A stretch of 64,000 bases of DNA from NCBI GenBank assembly GCA_013373105.1, contig JABXIJ010000013.1:56212-120211 (forward strand), in the 5' to 3' direction. Below the pieces are notes generated by a model. That model was not told the DNA's origin, searched no databases, and saw only the letters and a list, made by a program, of their open reading frames with translations. The stretch comes from Flavobacteriaceae bacterium. GTDB taxonomy: Bacteria > Bacteroidota > Bacteroidia > Flavobacteriales > Flavobacteriaceae. The position numbers and the translations under genes were made by a program. Of this stretch, positions 20,630-30,800 are shown piece after piece; the stretch's first letter is position 1; each line of letters starts with the position of its first letter.

Positions 20630-20637
20630 TACTTTTG
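20630..20637 (+). promoter_or_regulatory. Bacteroidota-type -7 element upstream of panB
   Basis: TACTTTTG 24 bp upstream of panB ATG. Confidence 0.5.
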
Positions 20638-20661
20638 CGCCATTAACTTAAATCTAAAATT

Positions 20662-21480
20662 ATGTCTGTAGCAAAAAAACAGTACAAGAGAGTTACTGTT
20701 AAATCTTTAGTAGAAATGAAAGCAAATGGAGAAAAAATATCTATGCTTACTGCCTACGATTTTACTATGGCAAAAATTTTAGATGCAGCAGGTTTAGATG
20801 TGCTTTTGGTAGGTGATTCTGCGTCTAATGTAATGGCAGGTCATGAAACTACCTTGCCAATAACTTTAGATCAAATGATTTATCACGCAAGCTCAGTTGT
20901 TCGTGCAATTGAACGTTGTTTAGTTGTTGTTGATTTACCTTTTGGTAGCTATCAATCTGATCCAAAAGAAGCTTTACGTTCTGCGATTAGAATCATGAAA
21001 GAAAGTGGGGCGCATTCTATAAAATTAGAAGGAGGTAAAGAAATAAAAGAATCTATTAAGCGAATTTTAAATGCTGGAATTCCTGTAATGGGGCATTTAG
21101 GTTTAACACCACAATCTATATACAAATTTGGTACTTACACAGTTCGTGCAAAAGAAGAAGCAGAGGCAGAAAAGTTAATGCAAGATGCATTAATGCTAGA
21201 AAAGTTAGGCTGTTTTGCAATTGTATTAGAAAAAGTACCTGCCAAATTAGCTAAAAAAGTTGCTGATGCACTAACTATTCCTATTATTGGAATTGGTGCT
21301 GGAAATGGCGTAGATGGGCAAGTTTTAGTAACACATGATATGGTTGGAATGACTCATGAATTTCACCCAAGATTTTTACGTAGATATTTAGATCTATTTA
21401 AAGAAATGACAGGTGCATTTGAGCAATATGTAAAAGATGTAAAAAGCAAAGATTTTCCGAACGAAAAAGAACAGTACTAG
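20662..21480 (+). CDS. panB: 3-methyl-2-oxobutanoate hydroxymethyltransferase
   Basis: [66 protein letters not shown]. Confidence 0.96.
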   Translation: MSVAKKQYKRVTVKSLVEMKANGEKISMLTAYDFTMAKILDAAGLDVLLVGDSASNVMAGHETTLPITLDQMIYHASSVVRAIERCLVVVDLPFGSYQSDPKEALRSAIRIMKESGAHSIKLEGGKEIKESIKRILNAGIPVMGHLGLTPQSIYKFGTYTVRAKEEAEAEKLMQDALMLEKLGCFAIVLEKVPAKLAKKVADALTIPIIGIGAGNGVDGQVLVTHDMVGMTHEFHPRFLRRYLDLFKEMTGAFEQYVKDVKSKDFPNEKEQY

Positions 21481-21507
21481 CTTAAAAATTCGTTTATAAA
21501 TTCTATA

Positions 21508-22446
21508 ATGAGAGTTCTTCACTTAGATAAAAATCACTCTTTGCTAATCAATCAACTTAAAGAGTTAGGCTTCCAAAATGATGAAGATTATACTTCTACA
21601 AAAGAAGTTGTAGAGGCTAAAATCCATAAATATGATGGTATTGTTATTAGAAGTCGACTTTCTATTGATAAAGCTTTCATAGATAAAGCTATCAACCTAA
21701 AATTTATTGGCAGAGTTGGTGCTGGTTTAGAAAATATTGATTGTGACTATGCAGTATCAAAAAATATAGAACTAATTGCAGCTCCTGAAGGAAATAGTAA
21801 TGCTGTTGGTGAACATACTTTAGGCTTACTCTTGTCGCTTTTTAACAAGTTAAATACTGTAAATTCTGAAGTAAAAAATGGAATTTGGCTGCGTGAAGAA
21901 AACAGAGGGTTAGAGTTAGATGGGAAAACCATAGGTATAATTGGTTATGGAAACATGGGAAAAGCCTTTGCTAAAAAACTCAGAGGTTTCGATGTTAATG
22001 TTATCTGTTATGACATAAAAGCTAATGTTGGTGACGAAAATTGTAATCAGGTTTCATTGAAAGAGTTACAAGAAAATGCAGATGTTTTAAGCCTACACAC
22101 ACCTCAAACTAAGCTTACAAAAAACCTTGTCAATAAGAATTTTATTGACAGTTTTAAAAAAAGTTTTTGGTTACTAAATACAGCTAGAGGATCTACTGTA
22201 GTTACATCAGATTTAGTAAATGGGTTAAAGTCTGGTAAAGTTTTAGGTGCTGGTTTAGATGTTTTAGAATATGAAAAATCATCTTTTGAAAACTTGTTTA
22301 TAAACCAAGATATGCCAGAAGCTTTTAAATACTTAATAAAAGCTAAGAATGTTATACTAACTCCACATATTGCTGGCTGGACAATTGAAAGTAAGGAAAA
22401 ATTAGCTCAAACTATCGTTAATAAAATTAAAGCCAAATTTTGCTAA
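21508..22446 (+). CDS. D-isomer 2-hydroxyacid dehydrogenase (phosphoglycerate dehydrogenase-like)
   Basis: GIIGYGNMGKAFAKKLRGFDV, LNTARGSTVV, ILTPHIAGWT. Confidence 0.9.
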   Translation: MRVLHLDKNHSLLINQLKELGFQNDEDYTSTKEVVEAKIHKYDGIVIRSRLSIDKAFIDKAINLKFIGRVGAGLENIDCDYAVSKNIELIAAPEGNSNAVGEHTLGLLLSLFNKLNTVNSEVKNGIWLREENRGLELDGKTIGIIGYGNMGKAFAKKLRGFDVNVICYDIKANVGDENCNQVSLKELQENADVLSLHTPQTKLTKNLVNKNFIDSFKKSFWLLNTARGSTVVTSDLVNGLKSGKVLGAGLDVLEYEKSSFENLFINQDMPEAFKYLIKAKNVILTPHIAGWTIESKEKLAQTIVNKIKAKFC

Positions 22447-22455
22447 ATTGGCTTC

Positions 22456-22841
22456 ATGAAAAAAACAATATTTGTTTTTAGCTTACTTATTCTTGCAATA
22501 ATTCTATTTTTTCATTTAAGTAAATATGCACTAACTTCAAATAATCTTAAAATTGAAATTATAATAGCAATTATTGCATTGGTATTCTTTTTTATTGGTG
22601 TTTTCTTACACATAAATAGTTTGCAAAAACAAGTAGTTTTACCAACTAAAAAAATTGATTATAATAAGATTAAAGACCTAGAAATAAGTGGTATTAGAGT
22701 CTATGTTGGCGGTATTGATGGAGAAAGTTATTTTTATCTGAAAGCACTATAAAAACTCATGTCTCTAATCTTTTAGTTAAGTTAAATGCCAAAAGAAGAA
22801 TACAAGCTATTCAGATAGCAAAATCGTATGAAATCATATAA
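22456..22841 (+). pseudogene. degraded membrane-anchored LuxR-type HTH regulator
   Basis: ORF 22456-22752 encodes TM N-terminus then KDLEIS; after it a different frame reads LFLSESTIKTHVSNLLVKLNAKRRIQAIQIAKSYEII*, a typical LuxR HTH C-terminus; HTH core partly missing. Confidence 0.8.
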
Positions 22842-22947
22842 ATTATCTACTTTTAACTATTAAAAATCAAATTTTGGTACTTTAGTATGACCTAACTTCT
22901 CTTACCCAGAACTACTTTTGATTCATTAATTTTTTATTTATTGAATT

Positions 22948-23254
22948 ATGAAAAAAACAATTGTAAAATTTGGCATTTATGGACTATTAGTTGGGTTTGT
23001 AGTTTTTACCCTTCATTTATTTTTAGGAATAGATAAACTAGAGTATAGCAGCAGCAGATTTTATATATACCAAATTCATAAATCCTTCTTTTTTTTCAAA
23101 TTATGAACAACAATTAATAGAGCAAGGTAGAGCTGATGAAATTATAAAAATGACAAGTGCTTTTGCTGCATTTTTTATGCTTATACTTGTACTAATTATC
23201 GGATTTATAATTTCTCTAATATCTGGAATTATTTTACAACGCAAATCGCAATAA
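22948..23254 (+). pseudogene. internally deleted DUF4199-like membrane protein
   Basis: MKKTIVKFGIYGLLVGFVVFTLHLFLGIDKL in one frame, then FIYTKFINPSFFSNYEQQLIEQGRADEIIKMTSAFAAFFMLILVLIIGFIISLISGIILQRKSQ* in another; middle TM helices absent. Confidence 0.75.
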
Positions 23255-23255
23255 A

Positions 23256-23710
23256 ATGACTTACGAAGCAAATACTCCTGAAGAATATCTGGCTCAAATA
23301 CCAAAAGAAAGAGTTTCTGCTTTAGAAAAATTAAGAGCAGTTATTAAAGAAAACTTACCAAAAGGTTTTGAGGAAGGAATAACTTATAAAATGTTGGGGT
23401 ATTATGTACCTCACTCAATTTATCCAGATGGTTATCATTGTAATCCAAAAGACCCCTTACCTTTTATTAATTTAGCGTCTCAAAAAAACTCCATCAACTT
23501 GTATCACAGTGGAATTTATGCAAAAAAGACCTTTATGATTGGCTTGTAAACGAGTTTCCAAAACACAGTAAGCGTAAATTAGATATGGGCAAAAGCTGCA
23601 TTCGCTTTAAAAATATTGATGATATTCCTTATGATTTAATTGGAAAACTTTGTTCTAAGCTATCTGTTAATGAGTGGATTAATATTTATGAAACAGCAAT
23701 AAAAAAATAA
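23256..23710 (+). pseudogene. DUF1801-like protein with single-base frameshift
   Basis: MTYEANTPEEYLAQIPKERVSALEKLRAVIKENLPKGFEEGITYKMLGYYVPHSIYPDGYHCNPKDPLPFINLASQKNSINLYHSGIYAKK then KDLYDWLVNEFPKHSKRKLDMGKSCIRFKNIDDIPYDLIGKLCSKLSVNEWINIYETAIKK* in another frame; A-run around 23521-23527. Confidence 0.85.
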
Positions 23711-23714
23711 AATA

Positions 23715-24101
23715 ATGAAAAAAAGAGTAATAGGTATAGGAGGCATATTTTTTAAAAGTAATGATCCTACAGCAACAAAAGAATGGTATAAAAAACATTT
23801 GGGCTTTAATACAGACAATTGGGGCTGCACCTTTTGGTGGAAAGATACTGATGGTAATGAAGCTTCAACACAATGGAGTCCTTTTACAAAATCATCAGAC
23901 TATTTTGAACCATCTAGAAAAGAATTTATGATAAATTATCGAGTAGAGAATTTAGTTGAACTACTTGATACATTAAAAGAAGAAGGTGTAACTGTGGTTG
24001 GAAGCATACAAGAGTTTGCTTATGGAAAATTTGGTTGGATACTTGATAATGATGGAAATAAAATAGAACTTTGGGAACCTAAAGACAATGCATTAAAATA
24101 A
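23715..24101 (+). CDS. VOC (glyoxalase/bleomycin resistance) family protein
   Basis: GIGGIFFKSNDPTATKEWYKKHLGF, GKFGWILDNDGNKIELWEP. Confidence 0.9.
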   Translation: MKKRVIGIGGIFFKSNDPTATKEWYKKHLGFNTDNWGCTFWWKDTDGNEASTQWSPFTKSSDYFEPSRKEFMINYRVENLVELLDTLKEEGVTVVGSIQEFAYGKFGWILDNDGNKIELWEPKDNALK

Positions 24102-24106
24102 TAACT

Positions 24107-24505
24107 ATGAAAATTTTATCTGAGTATCCAACAGAAGTTTTAGTATTACTTTTTTTAATTATTACTTTTTTACAATCGGGTATAGACAAATTAATTGATT
24201 GGAAAGGAAATCTTGATTTTATTAAAGATCATTTTAAAAACTCACCATTAAAAAATAGCGTACCATTATTACTTGCAATTATTTTAGTTCTAGAAATTTT
24301 TGCTGGTTTACTAATGGCTTTTGGAGTTTATCAACTGTATACATCAGGTGCAAAAGAAATTGCATTATTAGGTGTAGAGCTTTCTGCAGTAACTTTAATA
24401 TTTTTGTTAATCGGTCAACGTCTTGCAAAAGATTATGCAGGAGCCATGAGTTTAGCAGTCTATTTTATAATTACTCTTTGGGGTGTTTATTTACTAAATA
24501 GTTAA
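24107..24505 (+). CDS. DoxX-like membrane protein
   Basis: Four predicted TM segments; FLQSGIDKLIDWKGNLDFIKDHFKNSPL. Confidence 0.75.
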   Translation: MKILSEYPTEVLVLLFLIITFLQSGIDKLIDWKGNLDFIKDHFKNSPLKNSVPLLLAIILVLEIFAGLLMAFGVYQLYTSGAKEIALLGVELSAVTLIFLLIGQRLAKDYAGAMSLAVYFIITLWGVYLLNS

Positions 24506-24549
24506 TAGCTATACTTTTTAAAAATACTATAAATTTAAACTATAAATTA

Positions 24550-24581
24550 AGCTCTTAAAATTTGCGTTTTAAGAGCTTTTT
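24550..24581. terminator. rho-independent terminator
   Basis: AGCTCTTAAAA-TTTGCG-TTTTAAGAGCT followed by TTTT. Confidence 0.8.
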
Positions 24582-24645
24582 GTTTTTTAGCAAGGTATTT
24601 CCTTTGGTTTTGGGAATTATGTTTAAATAAGTTGGTTTAAATAAG

Positions 24646-25506
24646 TTATTTATCCTTTTTCAGCACATAAATGAGTGATGAGTATTCCTTTGTAGTGTTT
24701 GCTTTTAAATTTGAGATAAATCCTTTGTAAAAACCACGAATTGGTTTTATGCTGCCTGTTTTGTATTTCTCACTTAAAAACGAAACATAAAACGAATCAA
24801 ATTTCATTGGTAATGTTTTTTCAATTTTCATATTTACCAAAGAAAATAATTTGTGAATACTATTTTGTGAGAAGTGCCAGAGGTGTCTTGGAACATCAAA
24901 AGCTGCCCAATATTCTTTATAAAAATTAGCATCGTAACTTTTAAAGTTTGGAACAGCAATTATTATTCTTCCATCGTTTTTTAAAAGTTTGTGTAGCTCA
25001 ATAATATAATCTTGTAAATTTTCTACATGCTCTAAAACATGCCAAAGTGTAATTACATCGAACTTTTTATTCTCTAGACTTGTTAAATTTTCAACTAGTT
25101 CTATACGTTTTTTTTGGGCAATATTTCTAGCTCCTAAATCTGGTTCAGATCCAAATACATTCCAAGAATTATTTTTACAGGCTTTTAAAAAGTCTCCTGT
25201 TCCTGCTCCTACATCTAAAATAGTTTTAGAAGAAGTTTTAAAGGAGTTTATCAATTTTAACTTTCTTTTTAAAGTAATACCTTTTACAACTTGATACACT
25301 TTATCAAAAAGAGATTTTTTTGAATCTGTATGAGATATATAATTTTCGCTTTTATAATAATCTTTTAAGTTTTTTGGAACAGGAGTTGTAACTAGCATAT
25401 CAAATTCATTATTGTAATTTAATTGATATACTTCTCCAGAAACTGTATAATCTTTACAACTAAAACAAGGTTCTAAATCTTTATAAAAGTCAATCTTTTT
25501 ATTCAT
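24646..25506 (-). CDS. class I SAM-dependent methyltransferase
   Basis: ILDVGAGTGDFLKACKNN, FDVITLWHVLEHVENLQDYI. Confidence 0.88.
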   Translation of the reverse strand: MNKKIDFYKDLEPCFSCKDYTVSGEVYQLNYNNEFDMLVTTPVPKNLKDYYKSENYISHTDSKKSLFDKVYQVVKGITLKRKLKLINSFKTSSKTILDVGAGTGDFLKACKNNSWNVFGSEPDLGARNIAQKKRIELVENLTSLENKKFDVITLWHVLEHVENLQDYIIELHKLLKNDGRIIIAVPNFKSYDANFYKEYWAAFDVPRHLWHFSQNSIHKLFSLVNMKIEKTLPMKFDSFYVSFLSEKYKTGSIKPIRGFYKGFISNLKANTTKEYSSLIYVLKKDK

Positions 25507-25517
25507 AAAAAATAAAT

Positions 25518-25533
25518 TGTTCCACGAGGAACA
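25518..25533. promoter_or_regulatory. parS-like ParB binding site
   Basis: TGTTCCACGAGGAACA; 15/16 match to TGTTCCACGTGGAACA; intergenic between mnmG and methyltransferase. Confidence 0.65.
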
Positions 25534-25553
25534 TCTGTAAAATTTGAGTGAGA

Positions 25554-27431
25554 TTATCTACCCATATGAACTAGCAAAACAGAAATATCACTAGGTGAAA
25601 CTCCACTAATTCTACTAGCCTGAGAAATTGATGTAGGTTGAATTTTACTTAACTTTTCTCTAGCTTCATAAGATAAAGATTTAACTTTTTGAAAATTAAA
25701 TCCACTTGGTATTCTTACATTCTCTAGCCTGTTAAGTTTATCTGCATTGTTCTTTTCCTTTTCTATATAACCAGAATACTTTAAATGTATTTCTACTTGC
25801 TCTATTATTTCTGAATCAATATTATTTTCCGAAATAAAACTTTCTAAAACCTTTAAGTTTTTAAAGTCAGAAAAACTTAATTGTGGTCTTGCAGCAATTT
25901 TAAATAGTTTCATTGATTGGTTTACAAGTGCTAAATTTTTAGACTCTAAAATAGGGTTCATGTCTTCTTTCTTTACACTAGTTTCTTTTAAGAAATTAAT
26001 CAACAATGCTGTTTTTTCTCTTTTTTCTTTAACTCTATCTAAACGTTCTTTACTTGCTAAACCTAACTCAAAAGATTTTTCAGTTAAACGTAAATCAGCA
26101 TTATCTTGTCTTAATAATGTACGATATTCTGCCCTAGAAGTAAACATTCTATAAGGTTCTTCTGTACCTTTTGTTATTAAGTCATCTATTAAAACTCCTA
26201 TATAAGCTTCGTTTCTTTTTAAAATAAAGGGATCTTTATTTTTAACTTTTAGAGCAGCATTTACACCAGCCATTAAGCCTTGGGCAGCTGCTTCTTCATA
26301 TCCTGTGGTTCCATTTATTTGGCCAGCAAAATATAAGTTTTTAATTAGCTTTGTTTCTAAAGAATGAGTCAATTGTGTAGGTGGAAAATAATCGTATTCA
26401 ATAGCATAACCATACCTAAAGAATTTTACATTTTCAAACCCAGGTATTGCTCTTATAGCTCTATCTTGAATATCTTCTGGTAATGATGTTGAAAATCCAT
26501 TCACATAAATTTCTACAGTATTCCAGCCTTCTGGTTCTACAAATATTTGATGCCTATCTTTTGTGACAAACCTATCTATTTTATCTTCAACAGATGGGCA
26601 ATATCTAGGTCCTGTAGATTGTATTCTACCGTTAAACATCGGCGATCTATCAAACCCTTCACGAAGTAAGTTATGAACTTCATTATTCGTATATGTTAAA
26701 TAACAAGAACGCTGTTTTGTAAGTGGTTTTGTAGTTGGTAAGTAAGAAAACTTTTCAGTGATTTCATCTCCTGGTTGTTCAGTCATTTTAGAATAATCTA
26801 AAGACCTACCATCTACCCTTGGAGGTGTACCTGTTTTCATTCGCCCTGCTTCAAATCCTTTTGCAACTAAATCTTCTGTAATTCCTCTTGAAGCTCCTTC
26901 TCCAGCTCTACCTCCTCCAAATGTTTTTTCTCCTATGTGAATTAATCCATTTAAAAAAGTTCCTGCTGTTATAATAACAGTTTTTGCTTTTATATCTAAT
27001 CCTAATGCAGTTTTAACACCAACAATTTTATCTTCTTCAAAAATTAACCCATTAACAGAATCTTGGTAAAAGTCTAAATTTTCAGTTTGCTCTAACATAT
27101 TACGCCAACATTCTGCAAACTGCATTCTATCAGATTGCGCTCTTGGACTCCACATTGCTGGTCCTTTAGACTTGTTAAGCATTTTAAACTGAATAGCTGT
27201 TTTATCTGTAACAATTCCACTATAACCACCAAGAGCATCTATTTCTCTTACAATTTGCCCTTTTGCAATTCCTCCCATTGCAGGATTACAACTCATTTGA
27301 GCAATGTTTTGCAAATTCATGGTTATAAGTAATGTATGAGCGCCCATGTTTGCTGCTGCTGCTGCTGCTTCACTGCCTGCATGACCTCCTCCTACTACTA
27401 TAACATCATATGTTGTATTGTATAAACTCAT
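25554..27431 (-). CDS. mnmG: tRNA uridine-5-carboxymethylaminomethyl modification enzyme MnmG (GidA)
   Basis: YDVIVVGGGHAGSEAAAAAANMGA, CNPAMGGIAKGQIVREIDALGG, GYEEAAAQGLMAGVNAAL. Confidence 0.97.
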   Translation of the reverse strand: MSLYNTTYDVIVVGGGHAGSEAAAAAANMGAHTLLITMNLQNIAQMSCNPAMGGIAKGQIVREIDALGGYSGIVTDKTAIQFKMLNKSKGPAMWSPRAQSDRMQFAECWRNMLEQTENLDFYQDSVNGLIFEEDKIVGVKTALGLDIKAKTVIITAGTFLNGLIHIGEKTFGGGRAGEGASRGITEDLVAKGFEAGRMKTGTPPRVDGRSLDYSKMTEQPGDEITEKFSYLPTTKPLTKQRSCYLTYTNNEVHNLLREGFDRSPMFNGRIQSTGPRYCPSVEDKIDRFVTKDRHQIFVEPEGWNTVEIYVNGFSTSLPEDIQDRAIRAIPGFENVKFFRYGYAIEYDYFPPTQLTHSLETKLIKNLYFAGQINGTTGYEEAAAQGLMAGVNAALKVKNKDPFILKRNEAYIGVLIDDLITKGTEEPYRMFTSRAEYRTLLRQDNADLRLTEKSFELGLASKERLDRVKEKREKTALLINFLKETSVKKEDMNPILESKNLALVNQSMKLFKIAARPQLSFSDFKNLKVLESFISENNIDSEIIEQVEIHLKYSGYIEKEKNNADKLNRLENVRIPSGFNFQKVKSLSYEAREKLSKIQPTSISQASRISGVSPSDISVLLVHMGR

Positions 27432-27436
27432 CTTTA

Positions 27437-27452
27437 TGTTTCACGTGAAACT
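27437..27452. promoter_or_regulatory. parS-like ParB binding site
   Basis: TGTTTCACGTGAAACT; 15/16 match to TGTTTCACGTGAAACA, directly upstream of mnmG. Confidence 0.8.
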
Positions 27453-27458
27453 TTAACG

Positions 27459-27887
27459 TTATTTATCTGATTTACTGTTATTTAGAATGTTTAAAGCGTT
27501 GTTTTCTTCATTTCGCATCAAAATCTGTTCTTCCTCTGTTTTATCTTTAAAACCAAGGTAATGTAGAACACCATGGATCATTACTCTATTGAGTTCTTCA
27601 TTAAAAGTAACATTGTATTCTGAAGCATTTTCTTTTACTCTTTCTATTGAAATAAAAATATCCCCAGATATAATTTTACCTACTGTATTGTCGAAACTTA
27701 TAATATCAGTTAACGTATCATGATTAAGGAACTCTACATTAAGTTTGTGTAAATATTCATCATCACAAAAAATGTAATTGATTTCGCCAACTTTACAATT
27801 CTTGTTTTTAATGATGGTTTCAACCCAATTACGTAATTCATCTTCATTAGGTAAAATGAAGTTGGTTTCATAATTAAACTCAATCAT
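27459..27887 (-). CDS. ybeY: rRNA maturation RNase YbeY
   Basis: FCDDEYLHKLNVEFLNHDTLTDIISFD, MIHGVLHYLGFKDKTEEE zinc site. Confidence 0.94.
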   Translation of the reverse strand: MIEFNYETNFILPNEDELRNWVETIIKNKNCKVGEINYIFCDDEYLHKLNVEFLNHDTLTDIISFDNTVGKIISGDIFISIERVKENASEYNVTFNEELNRVMIHGVLHYLGFKDKTEEEQILMRNEENNALNILNNSKSDK

Positions 27888-27888
27888 A

Positions 27889-30800
27889 TTACTCTTTCTT
27901 TTGATCAGAAAAATATGCTCTAACCTTTTTTTTATAAATTTGCTGCAAAGGTAATGATTGTCTATTTAATATTTCTATTTGATTGTAAAACTGCTTTTTA
28001 AATTGAAGTGCTTTTACTTTATTGCGCTCAAAAACTTTTTTATTTGCTTCTGACTTTCGTTTTTTATCTTTTCCTTGTTGAAGTTTAGCAGTGTCTAATT
28101 TTAATAACTCATAGTTAAGATTTTGCATCTTTTGGAGTGTAGCTCTATTAAACCCTTTTTCTAAAATTTCGTTTTCTAGTTCCTCCATTTTTTTTAATGC
28201 TTTTTTTGCATTAGAGTTTGCTCCTGGATTTTCAGATTCATTCTCTTGTATTGCGTCCTGAAGTTGTTGTCTTAATTGACTTTGCTGTTTAAAAATCTCA
28301 AACAATTCACCATCTAAATCTTCATTTGAATTAATTGATTCACATTGTTTTTTCCCGTTATTGTTTTCATTAGGCTTATCACCTTCTTTGCCATCACTTT
28401 TCTTTTCTCCTTTTTCTAAACCTTTTTGCATTTTTTCTGAAAGGTTTTCTTGTTTCTTTATTAAGTCTGGCAGGGTAAATCCATTTTGTTTTTTTGGTTT
28501 TCCTTTTCCCATTTTCATAGACATATTATTTTTCATATTATTTAAAATATTACTTAAATAATCTGCTAAATTGTTTGCGGCTGTTATAACATATCGTTGA
28601 TTAGAAATACCAGTATTAAATCTATTTTCTGTGAAATTATATAATGATTGGTCTAAGTTATAATGTGCAGATGAAAGATCGTCTTGAATGGTTGTGGATA
28701 TTTTTGGAACACGCATTGAGAGCACATATAAACTATCGTCAATATGTTCAAAATAGGTTTTAATTTCATTTTGTTTTTTTAAGTCTTTACCAAAATCTGG
28801 GTGTGATGTAGAAATTTCTGAAAAGGTTTTCATTAACTGCTCTTGTTGAAAAGAAAAGATGATTAAATTTTCTAGTATTTTTCTTAGATCATCCATGTTT
28901 TCTTCCATAGATTCTCCTTGCATTTCCATCATTTGTTGTTGCATTTTAGCACTCATCTCCTTCATTTTTTTGGATGATTGCTTTTGACTTTGCTTTGCTT
29001 GTTTACTATTTTGTTGTTTTAACTCTTCTTCAGATTTAGTTAAAGCATTATCAACTTCCTTTTCATCATTTTTAACATCTGGAAGCTCTAATGGCTCTTT
29101 AAGCTTTTCATTATCTTTATTAAGCTCATCTAGCTCTTTTTTTATCTCGTTAAATTCTTCTTTAATTTTATTTTGTTCTGCTAAAGTTGAGTTTTCCTTT
29201 TTAGCAACTTCTTCTTGTTTTTTAGATAGTTCGTCTATTTTATTTGCAATTTGCATGGTTTTTTGCTCTACATAGAACCTTTTCACCATTTCTAAGGTCT
29301 TTTCTAAACTTCGTTGTTGCTGACGATTTTGTTGTGCTAATTCTTTCGCTTTTTGAACTAAATCTTCTTTATTGAGCTTGTCTGCCATTTTTTGAATTTC
29401 ATATAAAAGGCGTTGCTGTTTTTCTAGTTTTTTTAGTTCTTTTATGCGTTCTTTTAAATCTTCTTTCTTTTCTTGAAGTGATGGTTCTTTTTCTTGTTTT
29501 TCGTCTAAATTTTCTTCTAATTTATCGGTTTGACGTTGCATCATTTGCTTATATTGCTCTTGACGCTTAATAAAGTTATCAATCTTCTTTTTATCGTTCC
29601 AATTTAAATTCTTTTTATTCTGAAGTTCTTGCTGAATTTCATCTAATTGTTGTTGTTGTTTTTCTTGTTTTTGTAGTGAGTTTTCGATGTTTTGAATGGT
29701 ATTCCTTTGTTCTTCTAAAAATTCTTGCTCTAGCTCTTCATCTGTTTTTTGACGATAACTAAACACTTTACTTTTTGCTGATTTGTTGCCATTTACTCCA
29801 TCATTGTCAAAAACTTGAAAATACATTTCATAATTAACACCCTTTTGTAATTCTACATTATTTGGAAATTGAAAAAAGAACGTTTGAATATTTTCTTTGC
29901 TAAGGTTTAAACTAATTTGTTTTTTTAACGTTGGTCTATCTTCATCATAATAAACAAAATTTAATTTTTTTAGCCCATAATCATCTGATATTTGGCCAGC
30001 AAACTGAGCAGTTCCACGTGAAATACTATCAATATCTGAAGTAACTGAAATAATTGGAAACTCATCTTTTACAACATCAATAGCATATTGCAGACTTTCA
30101 TAGTCTTTTAGGTTTGTGTTAGATGAGGTAATTTGATAGTTAACTCCTATTAAAATATTTTTTGTATAGTTGAAGCTATTCTCATCAATTTTTGAAAAAT
30201 AATCTCTTGATGCGTTTGTGATAAAGGCAAGACTATCTGTTTGAATTGTTGTGGCTTTCCAAGTAACTTTTGTTCCTACAGGAATGGTTAAGTTGGCTGT
30301 ATTTTGTATAACTTCATCCTTTCTTTTAGTATAATTAGGATAATCTAATTCTAAAACTATTGAATTGATTGTAGGTGTTTTAATTACATTTAATTCATAA
30401 GTTTTAGACTGTACATTATTAGCTTCTAAATAAAAACTGATATTATTTTGTACTTCTGAAAAGGTAAAAGAAAAAGTGTTTGGTGTGGTCTTTTGTAAAT
30501 AATAAGTTTGATTATCGTAAAATATTTTTACCTCTTCTGGTATACTAGAACCAATAACTTTAAAAGTAATCTCAAATGTATTTCCTTGAATAGTTTTTAG
30601 ATTAGTGGTTTCTAAAACAAAAGAAAAAGGAGCTGGTGGTTCATAAGCAGTTCTATAATCTACTACTCGTTTTAAACTATCTCCTAAAGATGCGTTAGTA
30701 ACTGTAAATAAACTAATTAGGTAAACTAAAACAGGAATTAAAGCAAACTTTATATACTTTTTATTTTCTTTAAAATCAATAGCTTTTATAAAAGGGATGG

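Noticed and set aside
23101-23304. Minus-strand 67-aa ORF
   Set aside because: Antisense to the DUF4199/DUF1801 remnants, which are clearly the coding signal.
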